A program made the translations under genes and the position numbers. The notes under the pieces are model-generated. The model worked only from the letters and a program-made list of their open reading frames with translations. It searched no databases and was not told the DNA's origin. Of a DNA stretch of 64,000 bases, positions 23,667 through 33,597 are shown in pieces; position 1 is the stretch's first letter, and every line of letters starts with the position of its first letter. This DNA is from Streptomyces sp. CB01373 (GTDB lineage Bacteria; Actinomycetota; Actinomycetes; Streptomycetales; Streptomycetaceae), in assembly GCF_002803075.1 (NCBI RefSeq), contig NZ_NNBK01000027.1, positions 27,702-91,701 on the forward strand, in the 5' to 3' direction.

Positions 23667-25011
23667 TCTCCGGGACGGCCGCATCGTCGTCGTCGGTGCT
23701 TCGCTGGCCGGGCTGAGGGCCGCGGAGACGCTGCGCGAGGAGGGCTTCACCGGTTCACTCACCGTGGTCGGGGACGAGCCCCATCCGCCCTACGACCGGC
23801 CACCACTGTCGAAGCAGGTACTGCTCGGCCAGGCGACGGCGGACACCACCGAGCTGCCGATGCGCCGGAACCCGGACGCCGAGTGGCGGCTGGGAGTTGC
23901 CGCCACCGGCCTGGACCCTCTGGAGAAGCGGGTACTGCTGGCCGACGGGGAGTCGTTGCCGTACGACCGGCTGCTGATCGCCACCGGGACCCGGGCGCGG
24001 CCCTGGCCCAATCCGGCAGAGGGCGCCCTGGACGGGGTGTTCACCCTGCGTACGCGTGAGGACGCCGCGGGACTGGCCGAGCGGCTGGCCGCCGGGCCGG
24101 AGCGGGTGCTGGTGATCGGCGCCGGCTTCACCGGCTCGGAGATCGCCTCGGCCTGCCGGGAGCGGGGCATCGAGGTGACGGTCGCGGAACGCGGCCCCGC
24201 GCCGCTGGTGGGCGCCCTCGGCGGCACGCTGTCGAAACTCGCGGCCGTCATGCACCGCAACCACGGCGTGGACCTGCGCACCGGGGTGACGGTCACCGCC
24301 CTGCGCGGAAACGGCAGCTTCACCGGTGCGGACCTGTCCGACGGCACACGTGTCGACGCGGACGTGTGCGTCGTCGCGCTGGGGGCGGTCCGCAACATCG
24401 AGTGGCTGGCGGAGTCCGGGCTGGCGGCGGGCCCACGCGGGATCGCCTGCGACGCCGGATGCCGCGCCTTCAACATGTACGGAATCGTCACCGACGACGT
24501 CTTCGTGGCCGGCGACGTCTCCCGCTTCCCGCACCCCCTGTTCGGCTACCAGCTGCTCTCCCTGGAGCACTGGGGGAACGCGGTCGAGCAGGCCGGGGTG
24601 GCGGCCCACAACATGGTCAGTCCCGGCCCTCTGCGGCGCCCGCACCTGGCCGTCCCGACGTTCTGGTCGACCCAGTTCGGGCTCAACATCAAGTCGGTGG
24701 GCGTACCGACCTACTCCGACCACGTGGTCATCGCCCAGGGCTCCCTGGAGGCGCGCCGTCTGGCGATGGTCTACGGCTACCAGGGCCGGGTCACCGCCGC
24801 GGTCACCGTCGACATGGCCAAGTCGCTCGACTACTACCGGCACCTGATCGAGACGGCCGCTCCCTTCCCGCCCCCGCCCGGTGCGCAGGACCGTGCGATC
24901 GCGGCCGACGTCCCGATTCCGTCCGACGTGCCGGACCCGAAGGGGCTCTCCCACGGCCCCACCGTGGCGCTCACCGGCTACCTTCCCGACCGCCGGCTGA
25001 CCGTGGTGTAG
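23653..25011 (+). CDS. FAD-dependent ferredoxin reductase
   Basis: The product is 452 residues. The FAD-binding loop is VVVGASLAGLRAAE near residue 12, the NAD(P)H-binding loop is VLVIGAGFTGSEIAS near residue 150, and the second FAD contact is VFVAGDVSRF near 285. This is the class of reductases that pass electrons from NAD(P)H to ferredoxin for P450s and dioxygenases. ATG 23653 lies inside the ferredoxin gene, which indicates coupled translation. The P450 gene follows 42 bp later. Confidence 0.92.
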   Translation: MAAGDLRDGRIVVVGASLAGLRAAETLREEGFTGSLTVVGDEPHPPYDRPPLSKQVLLGQATADTTELPMRRNPDAEWRLGVAATGLDPLEKRVLLADGESLPYDRLLIATGTRARPWPNPAEGALDGVFTLRTREDAAGLAERLAAGPERVLVIGAGFTGSEIASACRERGIEVTVAERGPAPLVGALGGTLSKLAAVMHRNHGVDLRTGVTVTALRGNGSFTGADLSDGTRVDADVCVVALGAVRNIEWLAESGLAAGPRGIACDAGCRAFNMYGIVTDDVFVAGDVSRFPHPLFGYQLLSLEHWGNAVEQAGVAAHNMVSPGPLRRPHLAVPTFWSTQFGLNIKSVGVPTYSDHVVIAQGSLEARRLAMVYGYQGRVTAAVTVDMAKSLDYYRHLIETAAPFPPPPGAQDRAIAADVPIPSDVPDPKGLSHGPTVALTGYLPDRRLTVV

Positions 25012-25053
25012 CCACGGGCTGACGCACGTCCCGTCCAACGACGAGGAGCCATC

Positions 25054-26238
25054 ATGGACTCCGAGACCTTGCTGGCACGGATCACCGACTACGCCAGCCG
25101 CCCCGACCCCTACCCGCTGTACGCGGAACTCCGCGAGGCCGGACCCGTGGTGCGGCAGGCGGACGGCAGCTACCTGGTCGGCACCTACCACGAGCTTGCG
25201 GCTCTGCTCCACGACCCGCGGATGAGTGTCGATCCCCGCCTCCGCGGCGAGACGACACACAAGCCGCCCTTCCTGCGGCTCGACGACCCGGAGCACCACA
25301 GGCTCCGCACCCTGGCCATGCGGCCGTTCGGACCGCCGCACAGCCCGGACCGGGTCGACGGCATGCGTGGTGAGATCGACCGGATCACCAAGGAACTGAC
25401 GGAGCCCTTCGAGGCCGGCCGGCAGATCGACGTCGTCGACGATTTCGCCTACCCACTGCCCGTCGCGGTGATCTGCCACCTGCTGGGCGTGCCGCGCGAG
25501 GACGAGCCGCTGTTCCGGGCCTGGTCCGACGCTCTGGTCACAGCCGCCGACGTCAGGCCCGGGGAGGACACCACCGAGGCGGACAAGGCGGGCGAGCAGG
25601 CGCGGATCGAGATGGGCGGGTACCTGGTGAACCTCGCCGAGCAGCGCCGTGGCCGCCCGGGCGACGACATGCTCTCCGCCTTCGCCAACGAGCCGGATCC
25701 GGCCCTGCGGCTCACCCAGGAGGAGCTCGCGGAGACCGCCGTGCTGCTGCTGATCGCGGGACACGAGACCACGGTCAACCTGATCACCAACGGGGTGCTC
25801 ACCTTTCTGCGCCACACCGAGCATCTGGACCGCCTGCGCGGCGACCCCGGCCTGCTGCCGCGAGCGGTGGAGGAACTGCTGCGTTACGAACCTCCGGTCC
25901 ACATGCGCGAGCGCATCCCCCGCGACGACATCGACGTGGCGGGCACCGTGCTCCCCAGGGGCACGTCCGTCGTCCTCGCGCTGGCCTCGGGCAACCGCGA
26001 CCCCAAACGGTTCCCCGACCCCGACCGGTTCGACCCCGCACGCCCGGACGTCGAGCACCTCGGCTTCGGCGGTGGCATTCACCTGTGCTTCGGCGGCCCC
26101 CTGGCCCGTCTGGAGGCCCAGGCCGCGCTCGGCGCGCTGATCCCCCACCTGGGCACGGCGCGCCTGCTCGAGGACCCGCCCCCCTACCGGCAGAGCGCCA
26201 TGCTCCGCGGTCCGCGCCATCTGTCCGTCCAGCTCTGA
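25054..26238 (+). CDS. Cytochrome P450
   Basis: This is a soluble 394-residue bacterial P450 monooxygenase. The oxygen-activation motif AGHETT lies on the I helix, the ExxR motif is ELLR in EELLRYEPP, and the heme loop FGGGIHLCFGG contains the axial Cys. The ribosome site is ACGAGGAG. It has a complete redox chain (ferredoxin, reductase) upstream and an SDR downstream in one run of plus-strand genes, so the cluster is self-sufficient. No polyketide, peptide or terpene synthase is nearby, and the substrate is unknown. Confidence 0.95.
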   Translation: MDSETLLARITDYASRPDPYPLYAELREAGPVVRQADGSYLVGTYHELAALLHDPRMSVDPRLRGETTHKPPFLRLDDPEHHRLRTLAMRPFGPPHSPDRVDGMRGEIDRITKELTEPFEAGRQIDVVDDFAYPLPVAVICHLLGVPREDEPLFRAWSDALVTAADVRPGEDTTEADKAGEQARIEMGGYLVNLAEQRRGRPGDDMLSAFANEPDPALRLTQEELAETAVLLLIAGHETTVNLITNGVLTFLRHTEHLDRLRGDPGLLPRAVEELLRYEPPVHMRERIPRDDIDVAGTVLPRGTSVVLALASGNRDPKRFPDPDRFDPARPDVEHLGFGGGIHLCFGGPLARLEAQAALGALIPHLGTARLLEDPPPYRQSAMLRGPRHLSVQL

Positions 26239-26275
26239 CCAGCTCTGACCGGACCTGTCGAGGAGGAGAAGCGGC

Positions 26276-27115
<840 letters not shown>

Positions 27116-27129
27116 ACCGCCTCTTGCCC

Positions 27130-28953
27130 TCAGTCGCGCTGCTGGTCGAGGGCGTCGTCGAGCGTGGTGGCGGCCATGATCAGCGACAGATGCGTGAAAG
27201 CCTGCGGGAAGTTGCCCAGTTGCTCGCCACTGGGGCCGATCTCCTCGGCGAACAGGCCGACGTGGTTGGCGTAGGTCTGCATCTTCTCGAAGGCGTAGCG
27301 CGCCGGACGGATCCGCCCGGCGCGAGCGAGCGCGTCCACATAGAGGAAGGTACAGAGACTGAACGTGCCTTCGGAGCCCCGCAGACCGTCCGGGGAGGCC
27401 GCGGGGTCGTAGCGGTAGACGAGGCTGTCCGACACGAGCCTGCGCTCCATCGCGTCCAGGGTCGACAGCCAGCTCATCGTCCGGGGAGCCAGGAACCCGG
27501 CGCGCGGAACCAGCAGCAGCGAGGCGTCGAGGACATCGCTTCCGTAGTGCTGGACGAGGGCCTGCTCCTTCTCGTTCCAGCCCCGCTCCATCACCTGTTC
27601 GAGGATCGCGTCGCGAGCCGCGGTCCAACGAGGGGCGTCGGCGGGACGGCTGTGCTCTCTCGCCAGGCGCAGCCCCCGGTCGAAGGCCACCCAGGACATC
27701 ACCCGGCTGAAGGTGAAGTCCTGGCGCCCGCCACGGGTCTCCCAGACGCCCTCGTCGGGGCGGTCCCAGGAATCGGCCAGCCAGTCCAGCGTCCGCGCGA
27801 CGTTCTTCCAGCCGTGGTAGCTGCCTCCCATGGCGACCTCGTGCCCCTCCGACAGGGCGTAGAGCGCCTCCCCGTAGATGTCCAGCTGCAACTGATCGGC
27901 CGCTGCGTTCCCCACCCGCACCGGATACGAACCCCGGTAGCCCTCGAAGTGCGTAAGGACCTCTTCCGACAGCTCGGGATCCCCGTCGACGCGGTACATG
28001 ATCTGCAGCGGCTCGCCGTCGACGCCCTCCCGGGCCTGGAGGCGGTCGCCCATCCAGTGCGTGAACTGCGCCGCCTCCTCGGCGAACCCCAGGTCGAGGA
28101 GAGCGCGCACGGACAGGGAGCCGTCGCGGACCCAGGTGTAGCGGTAGTCCCAGTTGCGTTCACCCCCGATCTGCTCGGGCAGACCCATGGTGGCGGCGGC
28201 GACGGGAGCACCTGTGGGGGCGTAGGTGAGCAGCTTGAGCGTGATGGCCGAGCGGTGCACCACACCCGGCCACCGGCCGCGGTACCGGGAGTGGCGCAAC
28301 CAGCCGTGCCAGAAATCCACCACGTCCCAGAACTGTTCCATCGCCCGGTCCGGGGTGACCGGCGGCGGGGTGTCGCCATCGGGCCCACCGACGGTGAACA
28401 CCGCCGCGGCCACTTCACCCGGCCTCAAGGTCACCGCACCCCGCACGTCCCTGCCGTCCTGTCGCAGGGGGAAGGTGCTTTGCAGATGGGCGGTGACGTC
28501 CGGCGCGTGGAACGTGGCGGTGCCGTCCCGCACATCGAGATGGTGGGTGGCACGGCCGTAGTCGAAGCGCGGACGGCACTCCAGAGTGAAGTGCACCGTG
28601 CCGCGCACCGCCCGCACGCCGCGCATCAGCACATGCCTGTCGGTGGGGGTGCCGGTGCGATCCGGTGGCATGCAGTCGAAGACCTCGCCGACTCCGTCCG
28701 GCGACATGAACCGTGTGACCAGGACCGCGGTGTCCGGGTAGTAGAGCTGCTTGTAGACGGTGTTCCGGCTCTCCGGCGCGAACAGGAAGTAGCCGCCGCG
28801 ATCGTGGTCGAGCAGGGCGGCGAAGACGGTGGGCGAGTCGAACCGGGGAGCCGCGAACCAGTCGACCACCCCCTGGGACGACACCAGAGCGGCGGTCTGC
28901 AGGTCGCCGACGAGGCCGTGGTCGGCAATGGGCGGGTAACGATCCATGGTCAT
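27130..28953 (-). CDS. GH15 family glycosidase (glucoamylase/trehalase type)
   Basis: This cytoplasmic 607-residue protein has no signal peptide. The N-terminal beta-sandwich begins IADHGLVGDLQTAALVSSQG, and the (alpha/alpha)6 barrel includes the signatures RNWDYRYTWVRDGSLSVRAL (catalytic acid region) and GNFPQAFTHLSLI at the C-terminus. This subgroup in actinobacteria includes trehalases of the GH15 type as well as glucoamylases, so the substrate could be trehalose or malto-oligosaccharides. ATG 28953 and 28947 are alternative starts two codons apart. It is convergent with the P450 cluster and is probably not part of it. Confidence 0.88.
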   Translation of the reverse strand: MTMDRYPPIADHGLVGDLQTAALVSSQGVVDWFAAPRFDSPTVFAALLDHDRGGYFLFAPESRNTVYKQLYYPDTAVLVTRFMSPDGVGEVFDCMPPDRTGTPTDRHVLMRGVRAVRGTVHFTLECRPRFDYGRATHHLDVRDGTATFHAPDVTAHLQSTFPLRQDGRDVRGAVTLRPGEVAAAVFTVGGPDGDTPPPVTPDRAMEQFWDVVDFWHGWLRHSRYRGRWPGVVHRSAITLKLLTYAPTGAPVAAATMGLPEQIGGERNWDYRYTWVRDGSLSVRALLDLGFAEEAAQFTHWMGDRLQAREGVDGEPLQIMYRVDGDPELSEEVLTHFEGYRGSYPVRVGNAAADQLQLDIYGEALYALSEGHEVAMGGSYHGWKNVARTLDWLADSWDRPDEGVWETRGGRQDFTFSRVMSWVAFDRGLRLAREHSRPADAPRWTAARDAILEQVMERGWNEKEQALVQHYGSDVLDASLLLVPRAGFLAPRTMSWLSTLDAMERRLVSDSLVYRYDPAASPDGLRGSEGTFSLCTFLYVDALARAGRIRPARYAFEKMQTYANHVGLFAEEIGPSGEQLGNFPQAFTHLSLIMAATTLDDALDQQRD

Positions 28954-29079
28954 CTCGCTTCCCTGATGCCACTGCTTCCACTGTCCGCCCTGTGCGACGA
29001 GGCCGCCACGGGATGTGGCACGAGGGGCGAGGGAACGCGACGGCCGCCGTCAGGGTGCGAGAACACCGGCACATGACGA

Positions 29080-29103
29080 GGGCGGGACCCGAAAGCCCCG
29101 CCC
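29080..29103 (-). terminator. Hairpin after the 143-residue hypothetical gene
   Basis: GGGCGGG (29080-29086) pairs with CCCGCCC (29097-29103) across a 10-nt loop, 21 nt past the stop at 29124. Confidence 0.6.
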
Positions 29104-29123
29104 GAACCGTATAGAACCCCAGG

Positions 29124-29555
29124 TCAGGGCCACACCAGGCAGTACGGCTGGTGCCCCGCCTCATGCAGCCGGTGGCTGAAGTCCTGCCACTCGTGCAGCA
29201 GCTGGTACACGTTGAACGCGTCGCGGGGGCCGCCGCGGTCCGGGACCGTGGACCAGATGAAGGCGGCCGCGCCGACCGTTTCCTCGCCGATGTCGCGCAG
29301 GGGGTCCACCGCGGTCGTCGGGAGTTTCACGACCGCGTAGTCGGGGTGCAGGACGACCAGCTCGAGCGGCGGCACCTTGTGCAGCGGCACGCCCTCGATG
29401 CCGGTCAGCACCATGGCGGCCATCGTCTCCGGTTTGATCTTGGTGAACATGCCGCCCATGCCGAGTTCGTCGCCACCGAGTTCCTCGGGGCGCATCGAGA
29501 TCGGGACGCGGGCCGCCGTCGCGCCGTCGGGCGCGCCGAAATACTTGTACGTCAC
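29124..29555 (-). CDS. Conserved hypothetical protein, 143 residues
   Basis: The protein begins VTYKYFGAPDGATAARVPIS and contains MGGMFTKIKPETMAAMVLTG, a hydrophobic strand run (LELVVLHPDYAVVKLPTTA) and an aromatic C-terminus (FNVYQLLHEWQDFSHRLHEA). No signal peptide or membrane segment is visible. I do not recognise the family. Start GTG 29555 is chosen; GTG 29561 is two codons earlier. It is divergent from hemL across a 546-bp gap. Confidence 0.7.
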   Translation of the reverse strand: MTYKYFGAPDGATAARVPISMRPEELGGDELGMGGMFTKIKPETMAAMVLTGIEGVPLHKVPPLELVVLHPDYAVVKLPTTAVDPLRDIGEETVGAAAFIWSTVPDRGGPRDAFNVYQLLHEWQDFSHRLHEAGHQPYCLVWP

Positions 29556-30101
29556 CCCCACCCGACCACCATTCCCGCTCCCTGCCCCCAGCAGCTCGGC
29601 CCGGCGGTCGCCCCGCCGGTCGCTCCGCTCGGACTCACCCGGTACATCCCGTGCCTGGCCTGCTTCGCTCGCTTCCTCAGCGTCGCGTCGGTGCCTTCCC
29701 CGCCGGGCACGTCGAGGACCCAGGCCGTCAGTCCCCTCGCCCAGTCCGCCACCGCGATGCATATCTCCACCCGACCGCTTTCTAGGACGCGTCGCCCCCG
29801 CCGCGCAACCCGATCATCGTGTCAGTGACCTCCCCCGCGGCTGCTCGCCGAAACGTGCGCCGAAACATCTGCCCGCGGGATCTTGGCGGCCCCGACACGA
29901 CCCTTCGCTTGTTCATACGTACGCGGAGCCCAGTTTCGCAGATGGGCCGCCGGGAATCCGCGAATCCACCGCTCGTCGTACCCGGATCCGGCCGGGCCGG
30001 CCGCTCCGCCCCCGGTCCGCCGCCGTCGCTGGCCTACCCTGAACAGGTCACAGCCCACCGTATTCCGGAGAACCCCCGAGAAGTCGGAGAAGTCGCAGGT
30101 C
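29556..30101. other. 546-bp gap upstream of hemL, with a possible 72-codon ORF
   Basis: The minus strand from 29770 to 29552 has an open frame (V/MEICIAVADWARGLTAWVLD...) with strong GC3 in its first 45 codons, which could be a real small gene or a decayed fragment. The rest, towards hemL, should hold the hemL promoter (CATACGTACGCG around 29925 is the AT-richest part). I see no repeat, RNA gene or clear hexamers. Confidence 0.35.
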
Positions 30102-31418
30102 ATGAGCGAACTGCCCTATCCCTACGAAGCCCCTGTCTCGCAGGCGCTGTTCGACCGTGCGGCGGCCGTCACGCCCGGCGGCGTGAACTCGCCGGTGCGC
30201 GCCTTCCGCGCTGTGGGCGGCACGCCCCGGTTCATGGTCTCCGGCAGCGGTCCGTACCTGAAGGACGCCGACGGCCGGGAGTACGTCGACCTCGTGTGCT
30301 CCTGGGGTCCGATGATCCTCGGGCACGCGCACCCCGAGGTGATCGCCGCCGTGCAGGAGGCGGTCGCGCACGGCACCTCCTTCGGGACGCCCGGTGAGGG
30401 CGAGGTCGCTCTCGCCGAGGAGATGGTGAACCGGGTCGGCCCGCTGGAGCGGGTGCGGCTGGTCTCCAGCGGCACCGAGGCCACCATGTCCGCGATCCGG
30501 CTCGCCCGCGGGTTCACCCGGCGGTCCAAGGTGGTCAAGTTCGCCGGGTGCTACCACGGGCACGTCGACTCCCTCCTCGCCGCGGCCGGGTCGGGGCTCG
30601 CCACCTTCGCCCTGCCCGACACCCCCGGCGTCACCGGTGCCCAGGCCGGCGACACGATCGTGCTGCCGTACAACGACGCCGACGCGGTGCGCGCCGCCTT
30701 CGCCGCGCATCCGGGCGAGATCGCCTGCGTGATCACCGAGGCCTCGCCGGGCAACATGGGCGTGGTGCCGCCGCTGCCCGGGTTCAACCAGCAGCTCAAG
30801 GACCTCTGCGCCGCGAACGGCGCCCTGTACATCTCCGACGAGGTCATGACGGGCTTCCGCACCAGCCGCGCCGGGTGGTACGGCGTCGACGGGGTCGAGC
30901 CCGACCTGATGACCTTCGGAAAGGTGATGGGCGGCGGGTTCCCGGCCGCCGCGTTCGGCGGGCGCGCCGACGTCATGGCGCACCTCGCCCCCGCCGGGCC
31001 CGTCTACCAGGCCGGCACCCTCTCCGGGAACCCCGTCGCCACGGCCGCCGGACTCGCCCAGCTCCGCCTGCTCGACGAAGCCGCGTACAGCACGGTCGAC
31101 TCCGTCTCGCGGCAGATCCAGGCCATGGTCTCCGAGGCGCTGACCAAGGAGGGCGTGGCGCACACCCTGCAGAACGCCTCCAACATGTTCTCCGTGTTCT
31201 TCACGGACCGCCCGGTCCGCGACTACGAGGACGCCAAGGCGCAGGAGTCGTACCGCTTCACCGCGTTCTTCCACGCGATGCTGGCGAACGGCGTGTACCT
31301 GCCGCCGTCGTCCTTCGAGTCCTGGTTCGTCTCCACCGCGCACGACGAGACGGCACTCCAGCGGATCGCCGACGCCCTTCCGGCGGCGGCCCGTGCGGCG
31401 GCGGAGGCGACGGCATGA
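30102..31418 (+). CDS. hemL: Glutamate-1-semialdehyde 2,1-aminomutase
   Basis: HemL is a PLP enzyme converting glutamate-1-semialdehyde to 5-aminolevulinate in the C5 heme pathway. The 438-residue product begins with a typical FDRAAAVTPGGVNSPVRAF, has the PLP phosphate loop SSGTEATMSAIRLARG, the cofactor Asp in ISDEVMTGFR and the Schiff-base Lys at about residue 274 in TFGKVMGGGFP. The ATG overlaps no other gene; its stop overlaps the next start by 4 nt. It heads a region of cytochrome c assembly genes, a sensible heme-supply link. Confidence 0.96.
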   Translation: MSELPYPYEAPVSQALFDRAAAVTPGGVNSPVRAFRAVGGTPRFMVSGSGPYLKDADGREYVDLVCSWGPMILGHAHPEVIAAVQEAVAHGTSFGTPGEGEVALAEEMVNRVGPLERVRLVSSGTEATMSAIRLARGFTRRSKVVKFAGCYHGHVDSLLAAAGSGLATFALPDTPGVTGAQAGDTIVLPYNDADAVRAAFAAHPGEIACVITEASPGNMGVVPPLPGFNQQLKDLCAANGALYISDEVMTGFRTSRAGWYGVDGVEPDLMTFGKVMGGGFPAAAFGGRADVMAHLAPAGPVYQAGTLSGNPVATAAGLAQLRLLDEAAYSTVDSVSRQIQAMVSEALTKEGVAHTLQNASNMFSVFFTDRPVRDYEDAKAQESYRFTAFFHAMLANGVYLPPSSFESWFVSTAHDETALQRIADALPAAARAAAEATA

Positions 31419-32116
31419 GCGAGACCCCCGAGAAGAACGGCCAGGACGACATCACCGTCGTCCATCTGATGCGGCACGGCGAGGTCGAGAACCCGGACGG
31501 GATCCTGTACGGGCGGCTGCCCGGCTACCACCTGTCCGAGCTCGGCCGGAAGATGGCCGAGCGGGTCGCCGAGCACCTCGCCCCCCGTGACATCACCTAC
31601 GTCGTCGCCTCCCCGCTGGAGCGGGCGCAGGAGACGGCGACGCCGATAGCGAAGGCGCACGGACTCGATCTGGCCACCGACGAGCGGCTGATCGAGGCGG
31701 ACAACGTCTTCCAGGGCAAGACCTTCGGCATGGGCGACGGCGCGCTGCGCCGGCCCGGCAACTGGAAGCACGTGGTCAACCCGTTCAAGCCGTCCTGGGG
31801 CGAGCCGTACATCGACCAGGTGGTGCGCATGATGGGCGCGCTGAACGCGGCGAAGGACAAGGCGCGCGGGCACGAGGCGGTGCTCGTCAGCCACCAGCTG
31901 CCGATCTGGATCGTGCGCTCCTACGTCGAGCGGAGGCGGCTGTGGCACGACCCGCGCAAGCGGCAGTGCACGCTCGCCTCGCTGACGACGTTCACCTACC
32001 GGGGCGACCGGATCGTCTCCGTCGGCTACACCGAGCCGGCCCGCGATCTGGTGCCCGCCCATCTCCTCGCGGGCGCCAAGCCGGTGAAGGGGCAGGGCAA
32101 GGCGTTCGGCGCGTAA
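31415..32116 (+). CDS. Histidine phosphatase family protein
   Basis: The product is 233 residues, coupled to hemL by ATGA (31415-31418). It has the phosphoglycerate-mutase-like signature HLMRHGEVENP (catalytic RHG His), a second conserved patch ASPLERAQET and the C-terminal His in VLVSHQLPIW. The GILYGRLPGYHLSELG region matches phosphatases of the broad branch. The substrate is unknown. Adjacent hemL/phosphatase pairs are common in Streptomyces, but the functional link is unproven. Confidence 0.9.
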   Translation: MSETPEKNGQDDITVVHLMRHGEVENPDGILYGRLPGYHLSELGRKMAERVAEHLAPRDITYVVASPLERAQETATPIAKAHGLDLATDERLIEADNVFQGKTFGMGDGALRRPGNWKHVVNPFKPSWGEPYIDQVVRMMGALNAAKDKARGHEAVLVSHQLPIWIVRSYVERRRLWHDPRKRQCTLASLTTFTYRGDRIVSVGYTEPARDLVPAHLLAGAKPVKGQGKAFGA

Positions 32117-32174
32117 GAACGCCCCTGCCTTTGCCTTTGTTGTGAATTTCATATTGGTTCGCGGAACCCCTGCG

Positions 32175-32219
32175 TTCGTCACTGCCTCTGAGTGAGTGAC
32201 CATCGGCGGCAGTGACGAA
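32175..32219 (+). promoter_or_regulatory. 12-bp-arm inverted repeat before the Tat lipoprotein gene
   Basis: TTCGTCACTGCC (32175-32186) and GGCAGTGACGAA (32208-32219) are perfectly complementary with a 21-nt loop. The repeat ends 13 nt before ATG 32233. It could terminate the hemL operon or control the next gene's translation. Confidence 0.5.
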
Positions 32220-32232
32220 TCGGGGATCTTTC

Positions 32233-33531
32233 ATGCGCACCTTCTCCCGAAGGGGAATACTCGGCCTCGGCGCGGGCGCCGCGGCCGCCGCCGGGCTGGC
32301 GGGCTGCGGCTCCGTCAAGTCCCCGCACCCCGCCCGCGCCACCGGATCCCCCAGCGCGAGCACGCCCACCCCGAGCGCGCCCACGACACCTCCCGCGCGC
32401 CCCATCGGCGACGGCTCGACCTCGTTCACCGGCAAGCAGCCGCTCCAGCCGGCCGCGCCGGTCCCGCTGGAGCCGGGCGAGACCCCGCCGCAGTTCGTCG
32501 TCTTCTCCTGGGACGGGGCGGGCGAGGTCGGCAACGGCCTCTTCCCGCGCTTCCTCGACCTGGCCAAGGAGCACGAGGCGCACATGACCTTCTTCCTCTC
32601 CGGGCTCTACCTGCTGCCGGAGTCGAAGAAGCGCCTGTACGACCCGCCGAACAACCCGCGCGGTGCCTCCGACATCGGCTACCTGACCGACGACCACGTC
32701 AAGGCCACGCTCACCAACGTCCACCGCGCCTGGCTCGAAGGCCACGAGATCGGCACCCACTTCAACGGCCACTTCTGCTCCGGCCACGGCACGGTCGCGA
32801 ACTGGACGCCCAAGCAGTGGCGCAGCGAGATCGACCAGGCCAAGTCCTTCGTCAAGGAGTGGCGGACCAACACCGGCTGGACCGATCTGCCCGCCCTGCC
32901 CTTCGACTACGACAAGGAACTCGTCGGCGGCCGCACCCCCTGCCTGCTCGGGCAGAACCAACTGCTGCCCACCGCCCGCGAACTCGGCTGGCGCTACGAC
33001 GCCTCCTCGCCCGGCGGCCGCCAGACGTGGCCGGACAAGCGGCTGGGCATCTGGGACCTGCCGTTGCAGCAGATACCCTTCCCCGGCCGCCGGTTCGAGG
33101 TCCTCTCGATGGACTACAACATGCTGGCCAACCAGTCCATCAACTCCACCAAAGCGCCCGCCCACAACTACCCGGGCTGGCGCAAGCAGTCCGCGCAGGC
33201 CTACATCCAGGGCTTCAAGCGGGCATACGAGACAAACCGGGCGCCGTACTTCATAGGCAACCACTTCGAGGCGTGGAACGGCGGCATCTACATGGACTCC
33301 GTCGAGGAGGCCTTCCGGCACATCGCGCGGGAGAAGGAGAAGGGCGCCGACGTGCGCATGGTCTCCTTCCGGCAGTTCGTCGACTGGATGGACGTGCAGA
33401 AGCCGGAGGTGCTCGCCAAGCTGCGCACCCTCGACGTCGGACAGCGGCCGACGGGCGGCTGGAAGGAGTTCCTCGGGGACGCTCCCGGCGCCGGCACGCC
33501 CGGCGCGGGGGACCCCTCGAAGGCCGCCTGA
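32233..33531 (+). CDS. Tat-exported lipoprotein with polysaccharide-deacetylase-like domain
   Basis: The product is 432 residues. The leader has a twin-arginine motif (SRRGILGLG), Ala-rich core and lipobox (LAGCGS, Cys about 23), so it is probably exported folded and lipid-anchored. A Pro/Ser/Thr linker runs to about residue 65. The catalytic region resembles the NodB/CE4 barrel: FVVFSWDGAGE (Asp), MTFFLSGLYLL, and HEIGTHFNGHF for the metal His pair. Several CE4 landmarks are degenerate, so deacetylase activity is unproven; a cell-wall polysaccharide substrate is inferred. The neighbourhood is heme and cytochrome c assembly. Confidence 0.75.
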   Translation: MRTFSRRGILGLGAGAAAAAGLAGCGSVKSPHPARATGSPSASTPTPSAPTTPPARPIGDGSTSFTGKQPLQPAAPVPLEPGETPPQFVVFSWDGAGEVGNGLFPRFLDLAKEHEAHMTFFLSGLYLLPESKKRLYDPPNNPRGASDIGYLTDDHVKATLTNVHRAWLEGHEIGTHFNGHFCSGHGTVANWTPKQWRSEIDQAKSFVKEWRTNTGWTDLPALPFDYDKELVGGRTPCLLGQNQLLPTARELGWRYDASSPGGRQTWPDKRLGIWDLPLQQIPFPGRRFEVLSMDYNMLANQSINSTKAPAHNYPGWRKQSAQAYIQGFKRAYETNRAPYFIGNHFEAWNGGIYMDSVEEAFRHIAREKEKGADVRMVSFRQFVDWMDVQKPEVLAKLRTLDVGQRPTGGWKEFLGDAPGAGTPGAGDPSKAA

Positions 33532-33597
33532 AATGCGGTTTTCCGGCCGTGAGGGGGGTGTGCAAGATCCCCGGAAGGGGCATGCGAAACTTTTCAC

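Noticed and set aside
29151..29828. 225-residue plus ORF opposite the 143-residue hypothetical gene
   Set aside because: It is antisense to a better coding frame and has no recognisable domain.
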